Shown piece after piece: positions 1 through 11,247 of a DNA stretch of 64,000 bases. Source of the DNA: Neonectria sp. B-13 (lineage: Eukaryota; Ascomycota; Sordariomycetes; Hypocreales; Nectriaceae); assembly GCA_002682825.1 (NCBI GenBank), contig NOKP01000032.1, forward strand, positions 248,001 through 312,000. Reading direction: 5' to 3'. Each line of letters starts with the position of its first letter. Positions within the stretch are counted from its first letter, which is position 1. Under the pieces are notes generated by a model. That model was not told the origin of the DNA, did not search any database, and saw only the letters and a program-made list of their open reading frames with translations. The translations under genes were made by a program, and so were the position numbers.

Positions 1-2261
1 ATATCGCTAGCGAGGTGGACTGAAAACTCTTCGATGAACCCATTTTTCGATGCAGGTAGCACGGAATCGACTGAATAGATGGATTCGTTGTCGGTATCGT
101 GATCTTGGACGTATCCGGCACTCTCACGACTGGCGAACCCGAAATCTGGCTTTGAGCTTTCTCCTGCTTGGCTGGCCTGGGCATTATGCCGCTTTGAATC
201 AGGATGGGGGGCTTTTGGAGCAAGTTCTGAGATTCCCTTCGAGCCACCGATGGCAGACATGCCAAAATTGGACTCCTGCTCAATGTCTTCCTCTCTTTGT
301 ACTGATGCGGAACGATATGAAGCATCACTCAATGAAATCGGTCCGTGAGCCGAGGATAGCACTTCAGAGTTTGAAATTCTCTTCGAGTTCCTGGAGACAG
401 GCACAGGCATGCCAGAATTGAACTCAACATCGATGCATTCCGATTTTGCTGGTGACTTGGAAAGAGAGGAAGTGCTCATCGAGTCTTCAAAGTCCATCTT
501 CTCAGGCACCGAGGCTTGTCCTTCAATGTGGGTGGCTGATCGTGAACCTAACCAAGGATGACTCTGCAGCTCTGTCACGGTAGCTCGGGCTTCAGGACGG
601 TTGCGAAGCATTCTGGATATAAAGTCGATGGCTTGTTCAGAAACACCATTCTTTCGAAGACGTAAAATATCGAGGTCGGTTGTCATGATGATGTGCAAGA
701 GCTCAGTGTAGCTGGTTCTATTCTTCACTGAATACGGAGGAAACCCCGTCATCGCATAGAACAGCGTACCGCCAAGCGACCAGATATCAACAGGATAGCT
801 GTACCCCTGCCTATTGGACTTTAGGCGCATCATCCTCCGAGTTCGTACTCCAGACTCATCGTAGTCGGCGTACTCGGAGTATATTTCTGGGGCACAATAG
901 TGAAGAGTGCCGCAAAAGGTATGAAGCAAGGCCTCATCAGCAGCCACCATTGTGGATACGCCGAAGTCGATGATCTTCACCTCAACAGGGTCGAGGGATT
1001 TGAAAATGACGTTGCGTGGCTTTATGTCCCGGTGGACAATTCTGTTGTCTTTCAGGTAGCTCAGGGCGCTTATCAGTTGTCTGGAAGTACTCCTGACCAT
1101 CCCTTCGAGAAGAAACATATCACTAGAGATCATGTCGTTGAGAGAACTGCCTGGAATATACTCCATGATGATAACTTGCAAATTCTTGCCCGATTCAAAG
1201 TGCTCGATGTACTCGACAAGATTCGGCTGTCGTTGTTAACAAATCACCAGGGCTAGGTTCGAGGTGGAACCAGACTTACATGGTGGATCTGCTTCATAAT
1301 GTTTGTCTCGTTGTAAAAGCTCTGATCCAGGATTCCATTTTTCATGAACCTTCGTTTTTCTATTTCTTTAGCGGCATAGACCTGTCCACTAAACTTGGAA
1401 GAGACCTTGTGGACTGTGGTGAAGGCTCCTTGGCGAATGACTCCCATTGCTATATACTTCCTTGATCCCTCCCGGATATAAACCATTGCGACATTTTCAG
1501 CGTAAGCATCCCTTTGCATTTCATTGCGAGCAGGGATTTGAACACGAAACTTCAAGTCTGAGGCTTGATCTTGGAGGGGAATATTGATTGTCATGCCAGA
1601 GATCAAGGTCAATTTGGTGACGGCGGGGTCACTTCTGCCTTTGGCCGTTAGATTCCGACCTAGTATTTGACGATCAACAAGGGTGCCGTTAGTTGAATGA
1701 TCTTCAATCATGGCTGCGCCGTCTTCGTTGACGTAGATGGAAAAGTGCACGTTGCTGATACGACGATGTGGGTCGTTGACTAAGGCGACATCGCAACGAC
1801 CGGGGTTGCGTCCAAAGGTGAAGCCAGCGGCTGGATTCTTGGGCTTGATCGAGAGATCGAGGACAATAGCATAGTCGCCGACATCATTTCTTGAGGATAA
1901 CCGGTGATGAAAATCAAGGTCAAGCTGGAGTTTGTGGTCGATGCTTTGGGGTGAGTCCTTATTAAGAACTTGCTCGATGCCAGAGGCCTTGACGAAAACG
2001 TAGGGCGAGTCTTCGTGGAGAAGATGCTGGACCTCCAGACGGGCTGTCTCAGAAGCCGGGTGTAGGACGCAAATCGTGGAACATATATCGATGCCGGGAA
2101 TATCACGCTCCTGCTGCGTCTCTGGCTTCGCGGGATCGACGACATCGGTTGGTACAAGTAAATCTGGGGATTTATCAGTTGGAGAGTGACATCTGGGAGC
2201 GGCGTCCGATGGCGTCTGGAGATGGTTCAATACCTTGACTTGCGGACCCCTCAGCGTTCAT
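1..2261 (-). CDS. FHA-domain Ser/Thr protein kinase (Rad53/Chk2-like architecture), 3' end outside window
   Basis: Exons read 2261-2234, 2163-1280 and 1226 to beyond position 1. The ATG at 2261 (context AAAATG) opens a 28-nt exon; a 70-nt and a 53-nt intron follow, both GT-AG and in phase. An FHA domain lies at about residues 122-195 (FGRNPGRCD, then NVHFSI and HSTNGTLV). A kinase domain follows: glycine-rich start VIRQGAFTTVHK, AAKEIEK lysine, HRDIKPRN catalytic loop, DFGVS, APEIY and the DIWSLGGTLF segment. FHA modules bind phosphothreonine, so this is probably a phosphosignalling kinase of the Chk2/Dun1 type, although homologues with long C-terminal extensions also exist. After the kinase a Ser-rich tail runs without a stop to the window edge, so the C-terminus is missing here. 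Confidence 0.9.
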
Positions 2262-3620
2262 TTTGGGCAGCGAGGCATATGTGCAGGCCTCGATTAACTG
2301 AGGATAAGTCCTTCAAATTTCACGGCGGGTTGGATGAACGAGAATCCTATTGTGAAAGGGGAATGCCTCATAGAGGACATTGATGTTCTGGGCGTGATAA
2401 CGGGCAGTGCAATGAAGATGCGGGGCGAAAGATGAGTAAATGAGCGAGATGAGAGCTGGGTGAGTACTAATATCTAGCACTTTGCTTGTTAGATAAGCAA
2501 GGCTGCTTTATAGTCGCAGGGGTGGCCAAGCCACACAGTAGGATGAACTGATGACCTATTGGCTGTCGCCTACGAGGCAGATTTGGAGGTTTTGTAACGA
2601 CGTTACAAGGCAGACAGACGCCTTATATTATATTAGACCGCATTAGGGAATGTCTCAAAACTGTGCGTAGTTCTCTAACGTGTGAAATTATCTGCACTTC
2701 TGTACATTCCCCCTCCTAATGCCTTAATGACGCTTATCCTCATCACCAACAGTCTTATAAATCTCGTTATACCCACACAGCGATTGTCCCTTGCCAGTCA
2801 GCAACATATCATCTACAGTCATAAATAAGATGCCATTAAAGCTCTTCCCTGATTGGAATTGATTTCCTGTAGGCTCTGACAAGAACGAGATTGCCATCTT
2901 CAAAGAACTCTCAAAGTCGGGGATCCAGTTACCAATGGCTGTGCCGTTTGTGAGCTGGTAGTGGACAGGCTTGTGGTTGTAGGTTCCGATTCCATTGTAA
3001 TATCCGTGGTCTTTTGCATAGTCGTGAGCTTCGGGCTATCGAACAAAGGGCGAGGCTCGGCTGTTTGTTTTTCTTGCTTCGCTATGTATATAGGGATGAC
3101 GGACGGGGATAATGGGGATGGGGAAGTCAAGATCCTTGCGGAGATCATAAGCCCGGGTTCCTGTCGCCAAGAGCCCGCACCGGAACACCCCTGAGGCCGT
3201 CCGCTGTCATCCTGAGCTCTATAGGCTCTTCAATAAGAATTCCCTGTGGAAGATGCATGGATTAACATGTGAGAACAAAGACCCCGGGTGACGAGTCTGG
3301 TGCAACGAAGTCGTCGTCCTGGGTATCGGTGACCTCCCCTCCGGCGCATCCGTGCTCATCGGGGACCTCACTTCCCCGCAAGTCCCCGCAATTTCGGGGA
3401 TACTTCAATTTTAGTTAGGGTCTACGCAAGTATTCGGGGACATCAATTAGTGAGAACAAGCCACTTAGTAAGTCATAATACTATACTCCGTACAGTGCTT
3501 ATCAGATGAAAGAACAGAGCATCCTCGTACTATTTAACAAGTTTGCACAGCTCTCAAAGATTCGTATTCTCTTGACCTAGGTATCTCAAGTCTTCCACCC
3601 GACAGAACACTCAGACCAAA
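2262..3620. other. intergenic region
   Basis: Apart from the weak minus-strand remnant at 2724-3140, I see no supported gene. It holds the promoters of the leftward FHA kinase and the rightward hydrolase. A short GC-rich stretch around 3330-3400 has repeated CCCCG/CGGGG words. Confidence 0.5.
2724..3140 (-). pseudogene. possible decayed coding remnant, family unknown
   Basis: A minus-strand frame ending at TAA 2724-2726 has coding-like composition (segments such as NGTAIGNWIPDFESS and GKSFNGILFMTVDD). It is interrupted by an in-frame TAG at 3036-3038, with more open sequence beyond it. I see no credible ATG and do not recognise the family. It may be the last exon of a gene whose upstream part has decayed. 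The assignment is weak. Confidence 0.25.
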
Positions 3621-4580
3621 ATGACTTCCGACGCGATCATCCACAGCCTCTTTGAGCCCAAGACTGGAACTTGGCAGTACGTGGTGGCTGATCCCAAAAC
3701 AAGGCATGCCGCCGTTATTGACCCAGTCCTCGACTTTGATCCCGCTAAAAACACCACATCGACCGAGAGTGCCGACGCGATCCTCTATCTAATCAAAGAC
3801 GAGGAATATCTAGTCGTGAAAATCCTCGAAACACACGTACACGCGGATCACATCACTTCAGCTGGGTATCTGCAGTTCAAGATGGCCCATGACCAGTGTC
3901 AGCGCCCTGATATCTGCATCGGCAAGCGCGTCGGCCAGACTCAGGAGCACTTTGGGCGTCGATACGGAATCCCCGAGAGCGAATACATAGACGCCTTTGA
4001 TCAGCTCCTGAGTGATGACGAAACATTTTCGATCGGGGAGCTTGAAGCGAAAGCTATCCACCTGCCAGGACACACGCCCGACCATCTGGGCTACGTGATT
4101 GGAGGTATGTTCAAAGCCATCACAGGGATGAAATCGTCCTTCACTAAAATTACATTCGCGTCTACAGAAAATGTCTTCTGCGGCGATTCTCTCTTCAATC
4201 CTGACGTTGGTTCGGCCCGGTGCGATTTCCCAGGTGGCAATGCCTCTACCTTGTATGCTTCAGCAAGAAAGATGCTGAGCTTGCCTGAAAACTTCAAAAT
4301 CTGGACTGGCCATGACTACCCACCGGGAGGAGCTGATGGTCGTATTAATCCGCTGGCTGTTACTACGGTCTTGGAGCAAAATCAAAGCAACAAGCATCTC
4401 AGGTATGAGGTTCCCCACGACGAGTTCATCCAATGGCGGACTACTCGTGATGCGAGCCTGCCAGCGCCTCGACTGCTCCACCAGTCTCTCCAACTCAACA
4501 TAAGGGCTGGAAAGATGCCAGCCGAGACTGCGTCAGGAGATCGACTTTTACATGTTCCAATACAGTTTAAATGGGAATAG
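3621..4580 (+). CDS. metallo-beta-lactamase-fold hydrolase, ETHE1/persulfide-dioxygenase type
   Basis: Exons 3621-4104 and 4168-4580 give 298 residues. Family signatures are visible: THVHADHITSAGYL (the HXHXDH metal motif), LPGHTPDHLGY, FCGDSLFNPDVGSARCDFPG and TGHDYPPGG. Related ETHE1 proteins are mononuclear iron enzymes that oxidise glutathione persulfide; glyoxalase II and other MBL hydrolases share the fold. The 63-nt segment 4105-4167 contains no stop, so the frame reads straight through. It has GTATGT and ACAG ends, and removing it restores the conserved IGENVFCGDS junction, so it is an intron. Persulfide dioxygenase is the most likely assignment; the exact substrate is inference. Confidence 0.88.
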   Translation: MTSDAIIHSLFEPKTGTWQYVVADPKTRHAAVIDPVLDFDPAKNTTSTESADAILYLIKDEEYLVVKILETHVHADHITSAGYLQFKMAHDQCQRPDICIGKRVGQTQEHFGRRYGIPESEYIDAFDQLLSDDETFSIGELEAKAIHLPGHTPDHLGYVIGGMFKAITGMKSSFTKITFASTENVFCGDSLFNPDVGSARCDFPGGNASTLYASARKMLSLPENFKIWTGHDYPPGGADGRINPLAVTTVLEQNQSNKHLRYEVPHDEFIQWRTTRDASLPAPRLLHQSLQLNIRAGKMPAETASGDRLLHVPIQFKWE

Positions 4581-4731
4581 TGCGAAGCAGAGGGAGATAT
4601 TGTCATTGCATAGATAGTCCCGTGCAAACACCGTGGCAATAGTGTGCTGGTAATGTGAATAATGGCAGTTTATCTCCACAATCAGATTGCATGCGTTGCA
4701 ATGAGCCTGACAGATCAAGTATTCTCACCTT

Positions 4732-5986
4732 TCATTTGAGAATGAGCGGTTTGTCAAGGTCATTGTCTCTCAGCAAGTCCTGGAAGGTCTCCTTGATCAC
4801 GTCACCCAAAGATCTCCCTGTCTCCTGCGGTTTCCATCCCAGCTTGAGTGCTTTCTCCGCCTTTGAACTAGAGCTATTGCACTTATCAGCTTATCATAAC
4901 TGACTAGATGTGAAGGATAGTTCTTACCTAGACGCAAACACATTCTCCGTTAAATCCTCGTCGCCATTGAATATCTGCTCAGCCGCCTGCCGGAGCGTAA
5001 TCGAACGAGCCTTTGCATTCTTCAGCACGCCGAGCTCGAACCCGGCTGCACCAATGTGCTCGGCCGTCTCGACCCAGGTCTGAGTGCCCGTGTTGGCGAA
5101 GTAGAACCCTTGACGTCCGGCGGGAGGAGACCGCGCGTTGAGGATGCTGGCGATGAGCTGTTCAAAGAGACTAGCGACATCTGCGACATGAACGTTCCCG
5201 AAAGTGGATGTTCCATCCCCAACGTAGCCAGCATAGCCATTTTTAACTGCGTTCCGGATGAGCGTGGGGATTTGCTGCGATTGTTTGTTGAAGAAACCAC
5301 TTCCCCGGCCGTAGATCAAAGGCGGCTGAACGATGTAGGTCTTCACAGCAGCCTTGACGCCAAGTTCAACAACAGCTATGTCAGTAGCTCGCTGAGGATA
5401 TGTGTCATGTGCTTCTCGCTTCTTCTCATACTCATACAAGTCGTCGCTCTCGTCAGAGAAAGTACGCAGCTCAGGCCAACGCTTCGTGATGTCTTGTCTG
5501 GAGATGTTTGATGTCCCAGAAAGCTGTTTTTGGCTGTTAGATTTAAACATAATGGCATTCTGGTCGTTTAGAATACTCACGTGTAGAAAGTGAACTTCTT
5601 GGCTGACGTCTGCTCGGTTTCCCAAGCCAGAGATCAATGCCTTAGCTGAAGCCGTATGAAACCCAGTTGAAGCATTGATGACAATGTCATAGGAGCTGGC
5701 AGCGGACGTCAAGGCTTCCACATCGTCCAAGTTACGCACTAAGAGAGTGCTGATGCCTTTATCCTTCAAGATAGCCGCATCCTCTGATCGTCTCACCACC
5801 GCGGTGATCGCATCTGGCGTGATGTTGAGCTTGCTGGAGTTGAGCAAGCGGCTTAACACGGAGCCACCTCTGAGGAAAGAGTGTTAACGCCGTAAAATTC
5901 GAACATGAGTCCAAACTTGATCAATGGGACTTTTTATCTTACACGTAGCCCGTAGCGCCAGTGAGCAAAATTCTTGGGGACGTCAT
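4732..5986 (-). CDS. NAD(P)-binding epimerase/dehydratase-family protein
   Basis: Exons 5986-5943, 5869-5581, 5523-4928 and 4873-4732 give 356 residues. The N-terminus MTSPRILLTGATGYVGGS carries the Rossmann TGATGYVGG dinucleotide motif, completed only when the 73-nt first intron is removed. The second intron (57 nt) contains no stop; its removal yields the conserved HFLHLSGTSN. The last intron (54 nt) adds a C-terminal exon ending KPLILK. The protein resembles atypical extended SDR proteins (NmrA/epimerase-like) of fungi, which act as oxidoreductases, isomerases or redox sensors. Substrate is unknown. It lies tail-to-tail with the hydrolase at 3621-4580. Confidence 0.88.
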
Positions 5987-6751
5987 TTCACTTGTCGTAG
6001 ACTTGAAAACGCGAATGTTATGTATAATTACAAGACAGCGATGTGATGTTCATTTATATCTTCTTGTTTCTACTAACTAAGCCATAACGTTGACGGTTGT
6101 GTGATTAATGTAGAAATGACGCGATGAAATCGATGTGCAGTCAATCCTCCAATATGTGACGTGATAGGTGATTATAAATCATCCATGATTAGAAATCCCA
6201 ACCTTAGCCATTCAGAAATTTATATTCGAGCTCCACTTGTCAACCCTTTTTCCTTAACTCAGACCTAATAGATGCCAAGCAGCTATTAACAGTTCACATA
6301 TCGCCAGTTGCCGCTGCCGGGGGTATTAAGTCGCAGTGTACGTTGAGCAGTTGCAAATATCAGTCAAAAGCGAGCGTTGGCTAGTAAACAAGACACAGTG
6401 TTGTATGTTAAAACAATTAACCATAACCCACTTCCCCACGCATTCTTTAGTGTTCAACGAGATTCCAGAGTGCAGAACACAATGGAAAACAGCAGGAGGA
6501 ATTCTCAGCCTACAAACTACGCCATGATGTGACAATACCACTGCAATACTTTCGAGCAACAGTCGGCTACATCAAGTGGATGATGATTGATCGAACCTGG
6601 CTGGGGCAGATATTAGCACTGTGACACGTCTTTCAGCTAGAACTAGTTGCGAATATATAGTAGCTAAGCCAGAGTTGAGGGAGGTCTATTTCGTAGTACT
6701 ATAAGATTTAGAGTTCTAGTATATAAACCGATAGCGCCTGTCTTAATTGGT
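5987..6751. other. intergenic region, AT-rich
   Basis: This is about 760 bases between the epimerase-like gene start and the MDR gene stop. I see only short shadow frames and no repeat or RNA gene. Confidence 0.5.
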
Positions 6752-7828
6752 TTATGGGACCAGAACGAGTCTCGTCGCCTCAGAACCCTCCGACTCCCAC
6801 ACGGTTTGCACGTCAGCCAACGGCGCTGTAGAGACATCAAAGGGCTTCTTCATGGTGGTTATAGCGGCCACCAGTCCAGCTACCTCCCTTTTCATCTCAT
6901 CTCTACTCACACTTCCCGCGCCGGATCCCATAATGCGAATGGGTTTGAGATTGATCAGGCGAGCCGGCAGGACGTGGTTCTCATAGCCCGCAAGGCCACC
7001 GACCTGAATATACTGCAAGTTTTCGCCGGGTCTCACCTCGGCCTTTTGTAAGAGATCAATAGCAACAGGCCCTCCAATGTAGTCGAGGATAATATCCACG
7101 GGCCCGATGCTGGGCGGTAGAACCAACGGGTCGGTCAGCACGACACGGTCGTCTAGGCCCTCAACAGTGGCGAGTGTGTCCTCATTGCGCGACAGCCCTA
7201 CTATTCGAGCGGCACCCAGTGAGTGCGCCACCATGGCCGCAACTCGGCCACTGGCGCTCGTGGCCCCGAGAATGACGACAGTACGGCCCTTACAGCCTCC
7301 AACAGCACGGCATTGCAAAGCCAACCAGCTGCTTGATGCAGGGTTGGCAAGAGCTGCCACAGTGACAGAGTCAGCTGCCGGGTCAAGCTTGACAAGCTGG
7401 CTCCGGTTCACGTTGGCCCGTTCGGCAAGCAGCGGCGCGGCGAAGGCGGTGATGAAGTACCGATCGTTGGTGGCCTCATCCAGTCCAACACCATCGAGGC
7501 TGGGATCGAAAGGGAGTTCTGCGTTGAAGGCAGTCGGATGCTTGCGGGCAGCGCGGCCTCTCACCACTCGAGGTATTCCCACTGCCAATATCTTGAGCTG
7601 CAGGTGGGTGGGCTCAGGTGCTGGAAGGTCTGAAACGTCGACATATTCCGGCGGTGAGCCCCATGATGTAACACGGGCACCCTTCATTGCGAGAGCTGGG
7701 TAACGATGGAATGCTGCCTTTCGCTGGAATGGAAACCGAAGACTTGCGGCAGAGATCGTCGACTGACGGATGTTGCTGTAGCGAAAAGTGAGCTTGGAAA
7801 GGACTTGGCCAAGGTCAAAGCGTCTCAT
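6752..7828 (-). CDS. quinone-oxidoreductase-like MDR (zinc-less medium-chain dehydrogenase)
   Basis: This is a single exon of 358 residues from ATG at 7828. The GroES-like half begins around residue 48 (MKGARVTSWGSPPEYVDV). The nucleotide-binding half carries VVILGATSASGRVAAMVAHS followed by GAARIVGLSRN, then LDYIGGP. No catalytic-zinc ligands are apparent, which fits the NADPH quinone-reductase/QOR group. The first 45 residues are rich in Arg, Ser and Phe with almost no acids, which suggests a mitochondrial targeting leader. These proteins reduce quinones or enals; the real substrate is not visible from sequence. Confidence 0.88.
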   Translation of the reverse strand: MRRFDLGQVLSKLTFRYSNIRQSTISAASLRFPFQRKAAFHRYPALAMKGARVTSWGSPPEYVDVSDLPAPEPTHLQLKILAVGIPRVVRGRAARKHPTAFNAELPFDPSLDGVGLDEATNDRYFITAFAAPLLAERANVNRSQLVKLDPAADSVTVAALANPASSSWLALQCRAVGGCKGRTVVILGATSASGRVAAMVAHSLGAARIVGLSRNEDTLATVEGLDDRVVLTDPLVLPPSIGPVDIILDYIGGPVAIDLLQKAEVRPGENLQYIQVGGLAGYENHVLPARLINLKPIRIMGSGAGSVSRDEMKREVAGLVAAITTMKKPFDVSTAPLADVQTVWESEGSEATRLVLVP

Positions 7829-8203
7829 TTGAAATGCTGTTTGAGTGATTGACAGATGGTCCAGGCAGACTGAAGAGCATTGACAACCACCTTTGTAGAA
7901 TCGTCACAGTGTTGTCAGACCTAAACAAAGCGGGCCGGTGATTTGGTCAAGACCCGTAGCTGTAGTGGGCGGCAGGGACTTCTGTGTGGGTGTGTTGCGC
8001 GGTCGGGGCGACATAAACGAGTCGTCTCTTGTGTCGTCTATGGATAGGAATCTTTCCAGGTATTGACGCGGCTCTTATATAACACTCGGGATACTATGTG
8101 CCCCGAACTAAATCCCGGGAGCGGCTCTTCTGGCGAAGTCCGGGCTCAGGAGTACATTTTAACCCCCGACTCCGAGATCGTTGGGTCGTCTCATTTTAGC
8201 GCA
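7829..8203. other. intergenic region
   Basis: This holds the promoter region of the leftward MDR gene. A TTATATAA sequence occurs near 8075. I see nothing else. Confidence 0.4.
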
Positions 8204-8600
8204 TCACGGGCTTGGGGATGATGATGAGATGCCGACGCCGGCGGGCTTTACCTTGAAAGTGCGTTTTCCTTTGACGGCCGAGGTGTATGCTACTGTTAAT
8301 GATGTGTTTTTGGCTTTATCATCCTGGAAGAAATAATTAGTAACGATCAGAAAAGTAAGAAATTGTACTGCATAACTTACAGGATGAACCAAAGCCCAAG
8401 AAGTATTATCTTGCTTGTTCCAAACAAAGACCGGCAGCGTGAGGTTATCACACATCCAAAACCTAACCAAATCTTTATCGGCATATATGGCTATGGGTAT
8501 AGAATATTTGTCTGAGGTGTCTGACGGGTTCGTGGGGCTCCGGGGGCTCGGTGGCAATACCTTAACATAAATATGTAGAGCTACAGTTGGTTGAAATTAA
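8204..8600 (-). CDS. small hypothetical protein, start not resolved
   Basis: A minus-strand frame ending at 8204 encodes about 100 residues with coding character (IPIAIYADKDLVRFWM, then LPVFVWNKQDNTSWALVHP). A stop-free 57-nt segment with GTAAGT and TTCCAG ends reads as an intron; removal joins ALVHP to DDKAKNTSLTVAYTS. The upstream open frame has no ATG, so a further 5' exon is likely or the gene is broken. I do not recognise the family. Confidence 0.35.
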
Positions 8601-9084
8601 AAAGATAATTAAATGCTACTGTGATTAAACTAAGCATACGCTCATCTTTAAATAAACTATAATACTGAGTAACCACCCGCGAAAAACAGGGTGGCACGAA
8701 AAGTAGGACACCTAACTTAAACTAGCACCTAAAACGCCTCCAATAGTAACGATAAGTTAGAACCAGAACGCCCAGCCAATGTTAAACAACATGTGAGCAT
8801 ATTCTTGGCACAGTGCCGAGAGGACCAAGCTCCCAGCGCACTTAGGGCCGAAGCCCACCACGAAACACTGAGCGAACATTCCAGACAACCCAGCGAGGTG
8901 TGCCGGTCTGACACTCCCTGTTATGGCTGAGGGATGAAGTCAAATGATGTCGCTTGGCAGGTCGTAATGACCAACCATGAGCCGCTCCTCGTCAACACCG
9001 CCGCTAGCGTAGAGGCGAGCAGCATCAATGCCGAAGTGGTAACAGCAGGTCAAAGAAACCTTTGCGTCATGTTTACTCCCCTGA
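8601..9084. other. intergenic region
   Basis: Short frames are present on both strands but none has supporting motifs. An upstream exon of the 8204 gene could lie here, but I could not place it. Confidence 0.35.
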
Positions 9085-9681
9085 TCAAAATTCCAGCACC
9101 TCAAATATGTCACCCATCTCGCTTGTTTGTCTCTCGGGTCTGCCAAACACCAAGGGTGCCAGCAAATTCATGCTGTTGTTTTCTGCTTCGAAGCTCATCG
9201 TAGAGCTAGTGGATATCGATCTTGTCGAGGACGGGGATGGATTTTTGGACGTGGATTTCGGCGGGACAGGCGCGAGGTATGCTGACAACAGAGCGTCCAA
9301 GTCAGGACCGCTGGCAAGCGACGGCAACACGGGCCGGCTTATTCTCCTGTAGTGCTTTGCAGTGGTAGACAATGCCGTCCTCGGACGCGATATTGTGACT
9401 GGAGCTGAAGACTGTCTCTTGCTCGACCGAGCAAATAATCGTGGAAGCTTGAATGTGGATCGTCGAATGGAAAGGGAGCGGACGGGCGTTGATTTCGGCT
9501 TCGGATGTTCAAACAGGTCGACGCCGTGGGAAACTGGGACGTTGCTTGCTACGGTGTTGTTGAAATCCTGCAGCAAGGAGTGTATCTGGGCGTCGTCGAG
9601 ATCGTCGACCAACTCGAAGAGCTGGTCCACCGAGGAAGCCGAGCGCGGGCGCGAACGCTGAGTGAAGGCGACGGTTGCCAT
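9085..9681 (-). CDS. hypothetical Ser/Pro-rich small protein
   Basis: This is a single exon of 198 residues from a true ATG at 9681 (context AGGATGG). The N-terminus has an acidic amphipathic stretch (VDQLFELVDDLDDAQIHSLL). A long basic, Ser/Arg/Pro-rich middle follows, then a short hydrophobic motif LDALLSAYLAP around residue 128. No signal peptide or transmembrane segment is seen. I recognise no domain; low complexity suggests a largely disordered protein. An uninterrupted 198-codon frame with a good start supports a real gene. Confidence 0.65.
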   Translation of the reverse strand: MATVAFTQRSRPRSASSVDQLFELVDDLDDAQIHSLLQDFNNTVASNVPVSHGVDLFEHPKPKSTPVRSLSIRRSTFKLPRLFARSSKRQSSAPVTISRPRTALSTTAKHYRRISRPVLPSLASGPDLDALLSAYLAPVPPKSTSKNPSPSSTRSISTSSTMSFEAENNSMNLLAPLVFGRPERQTSEMGDIFEVLEF

Positions 9682-11247
9682 CCTGCTCTGCTGAACCTCA
9701 AATTGACAAAAGGTCCAAGTTCGCAGGATGACGGCAGGAGTCTAAGGAGTTATGGAGTTGTGGAGTGATGGGGAAATTAAAAGGCCTAGAGTGGAGTTGC
9801 GATTGGCGTGCCTGAAACGTTCAAGAGGAATGTCAGGTAATCTAACCGTTATAGTACTAGTACATTTAGCGCGATACGGCAGATTTCGACCTTCAGTTCC
9901 CAGATGAGAATTGTTGCAAGGTATATAAAATGAACGAAAGCCAAAAGCGGTGGAAGAGCAAGCATCGGTGTTTGATTGACCGAGCCGGATCATGACATGG
10001 TTCCACATTCGAGGCTTACGGGTAAATACCTTTTTCTGAGTTTTTCGGGCTCTGCCGAGACCATCAATGAGACCGGTCGATGACGCTGCAATGAGAAAAT
10101 GTAATGTAGTAAATGAGTCTACTTATCGTTGGTGAGCGTCCCCTTGTTAACGGTCTAAACCGCACAAAGCATCTCCCTTTCCACGTCTTCAGCGTCATCA
10201 TTAATATCATAATGAGCGCCCAGCACGAAGCTACACGGGATCGATGCCTTTTCACATCAACGGGTACCGTCTTCTTGATTGCTACCGCCGTTAAGGCCCA
10301 TACACCCTCTGGCATCTTCAACTACCACACTTCATAGAAAGCTCAAGTTGTTATCCTGAGTAACCGAGTGCTGGGCCCATTTCCCATGCTGGTGCCGACT
10401 GATGTCCGACGCGAATACGTTTATTTTCAGACGAGGCTGCCCGTAACGAGGACAAGTCAACTATTGACTAGAACGAGACTTGGTGAGAACGAAGCATTAA
10501 TAATCGCCTTGGCCATAGGCTTTACCATCATTCATAACCTTTGTTGCTGCGAACGATGGCAGTTGTCTGTTCGTACCAGGGCGACTAAACCCCCAACTCC
10601 CTTGTGGGAGGCTCAACCCTAGGACTGAGCGAAGCTGTGTGGAAAGTAGAGACTTTCATGGTTCACAATATGATGATCCCGCGCCTTGAGTGTGTTTTCT
10701 TGAATTTGCAGCGCATTGTAATGCTCGAACGTTTCGCGAAATCTGGCTTTCCTAGCGCTGTTAGTCAAGGAGTATGGTATCCTGGACAATGTGTTGCAAC
10801 GACTGACACGCTTTAAAGCTTACATCAACAATAGTATCTATGCCACCAGTATCTAGTGGTCATTATGGATATGGGTGGCTCTTGTGGTTATACTGTGGCC
10901 GAGATCAATGGCGAGCCCAGTAAGGAATAGATCATCTATTGATCGTAGGTGACTTTGGTCTATGGCCTGACATTAGCTCTTGTCAGACGGGGATATCTGC
11001 CTGGGCGCCATAGAATCTCTCATCGGATTAGTAAGATCTTCATTTCTTGGAAAAACTGCCTGATGGCCAAGTAGAGCATAATATAAAAGTGTCAGACAAC
11101 ACAACCACAAAACTATATCAAGCCAGCGGCAAAGCGGCCATAAAATCAGCTATCAGCTAGGTTACGTCTCGTTTGTATTTCATCCTATGATACCAATAGT
11201 ATGAAGATAGCATTCGACATAGACAAGCTATCGACTGGCGACTATAA
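9682..11247. other. gene-poor region
   Basis: About 1.5 kb with no frame I can support. A TATATAAAA box-like word lies near 9921-9929 on the plus strand, without an obvious gene behind it. No repeats were recognised. Confidence 0.5.

Noticed and set aside
1780..2157. Second minus-strand frame overlapping the FHA kinase exon
   Set aside because: It lies out of frame with the FHA and kinase motifs and has no domain; it is a shadow.
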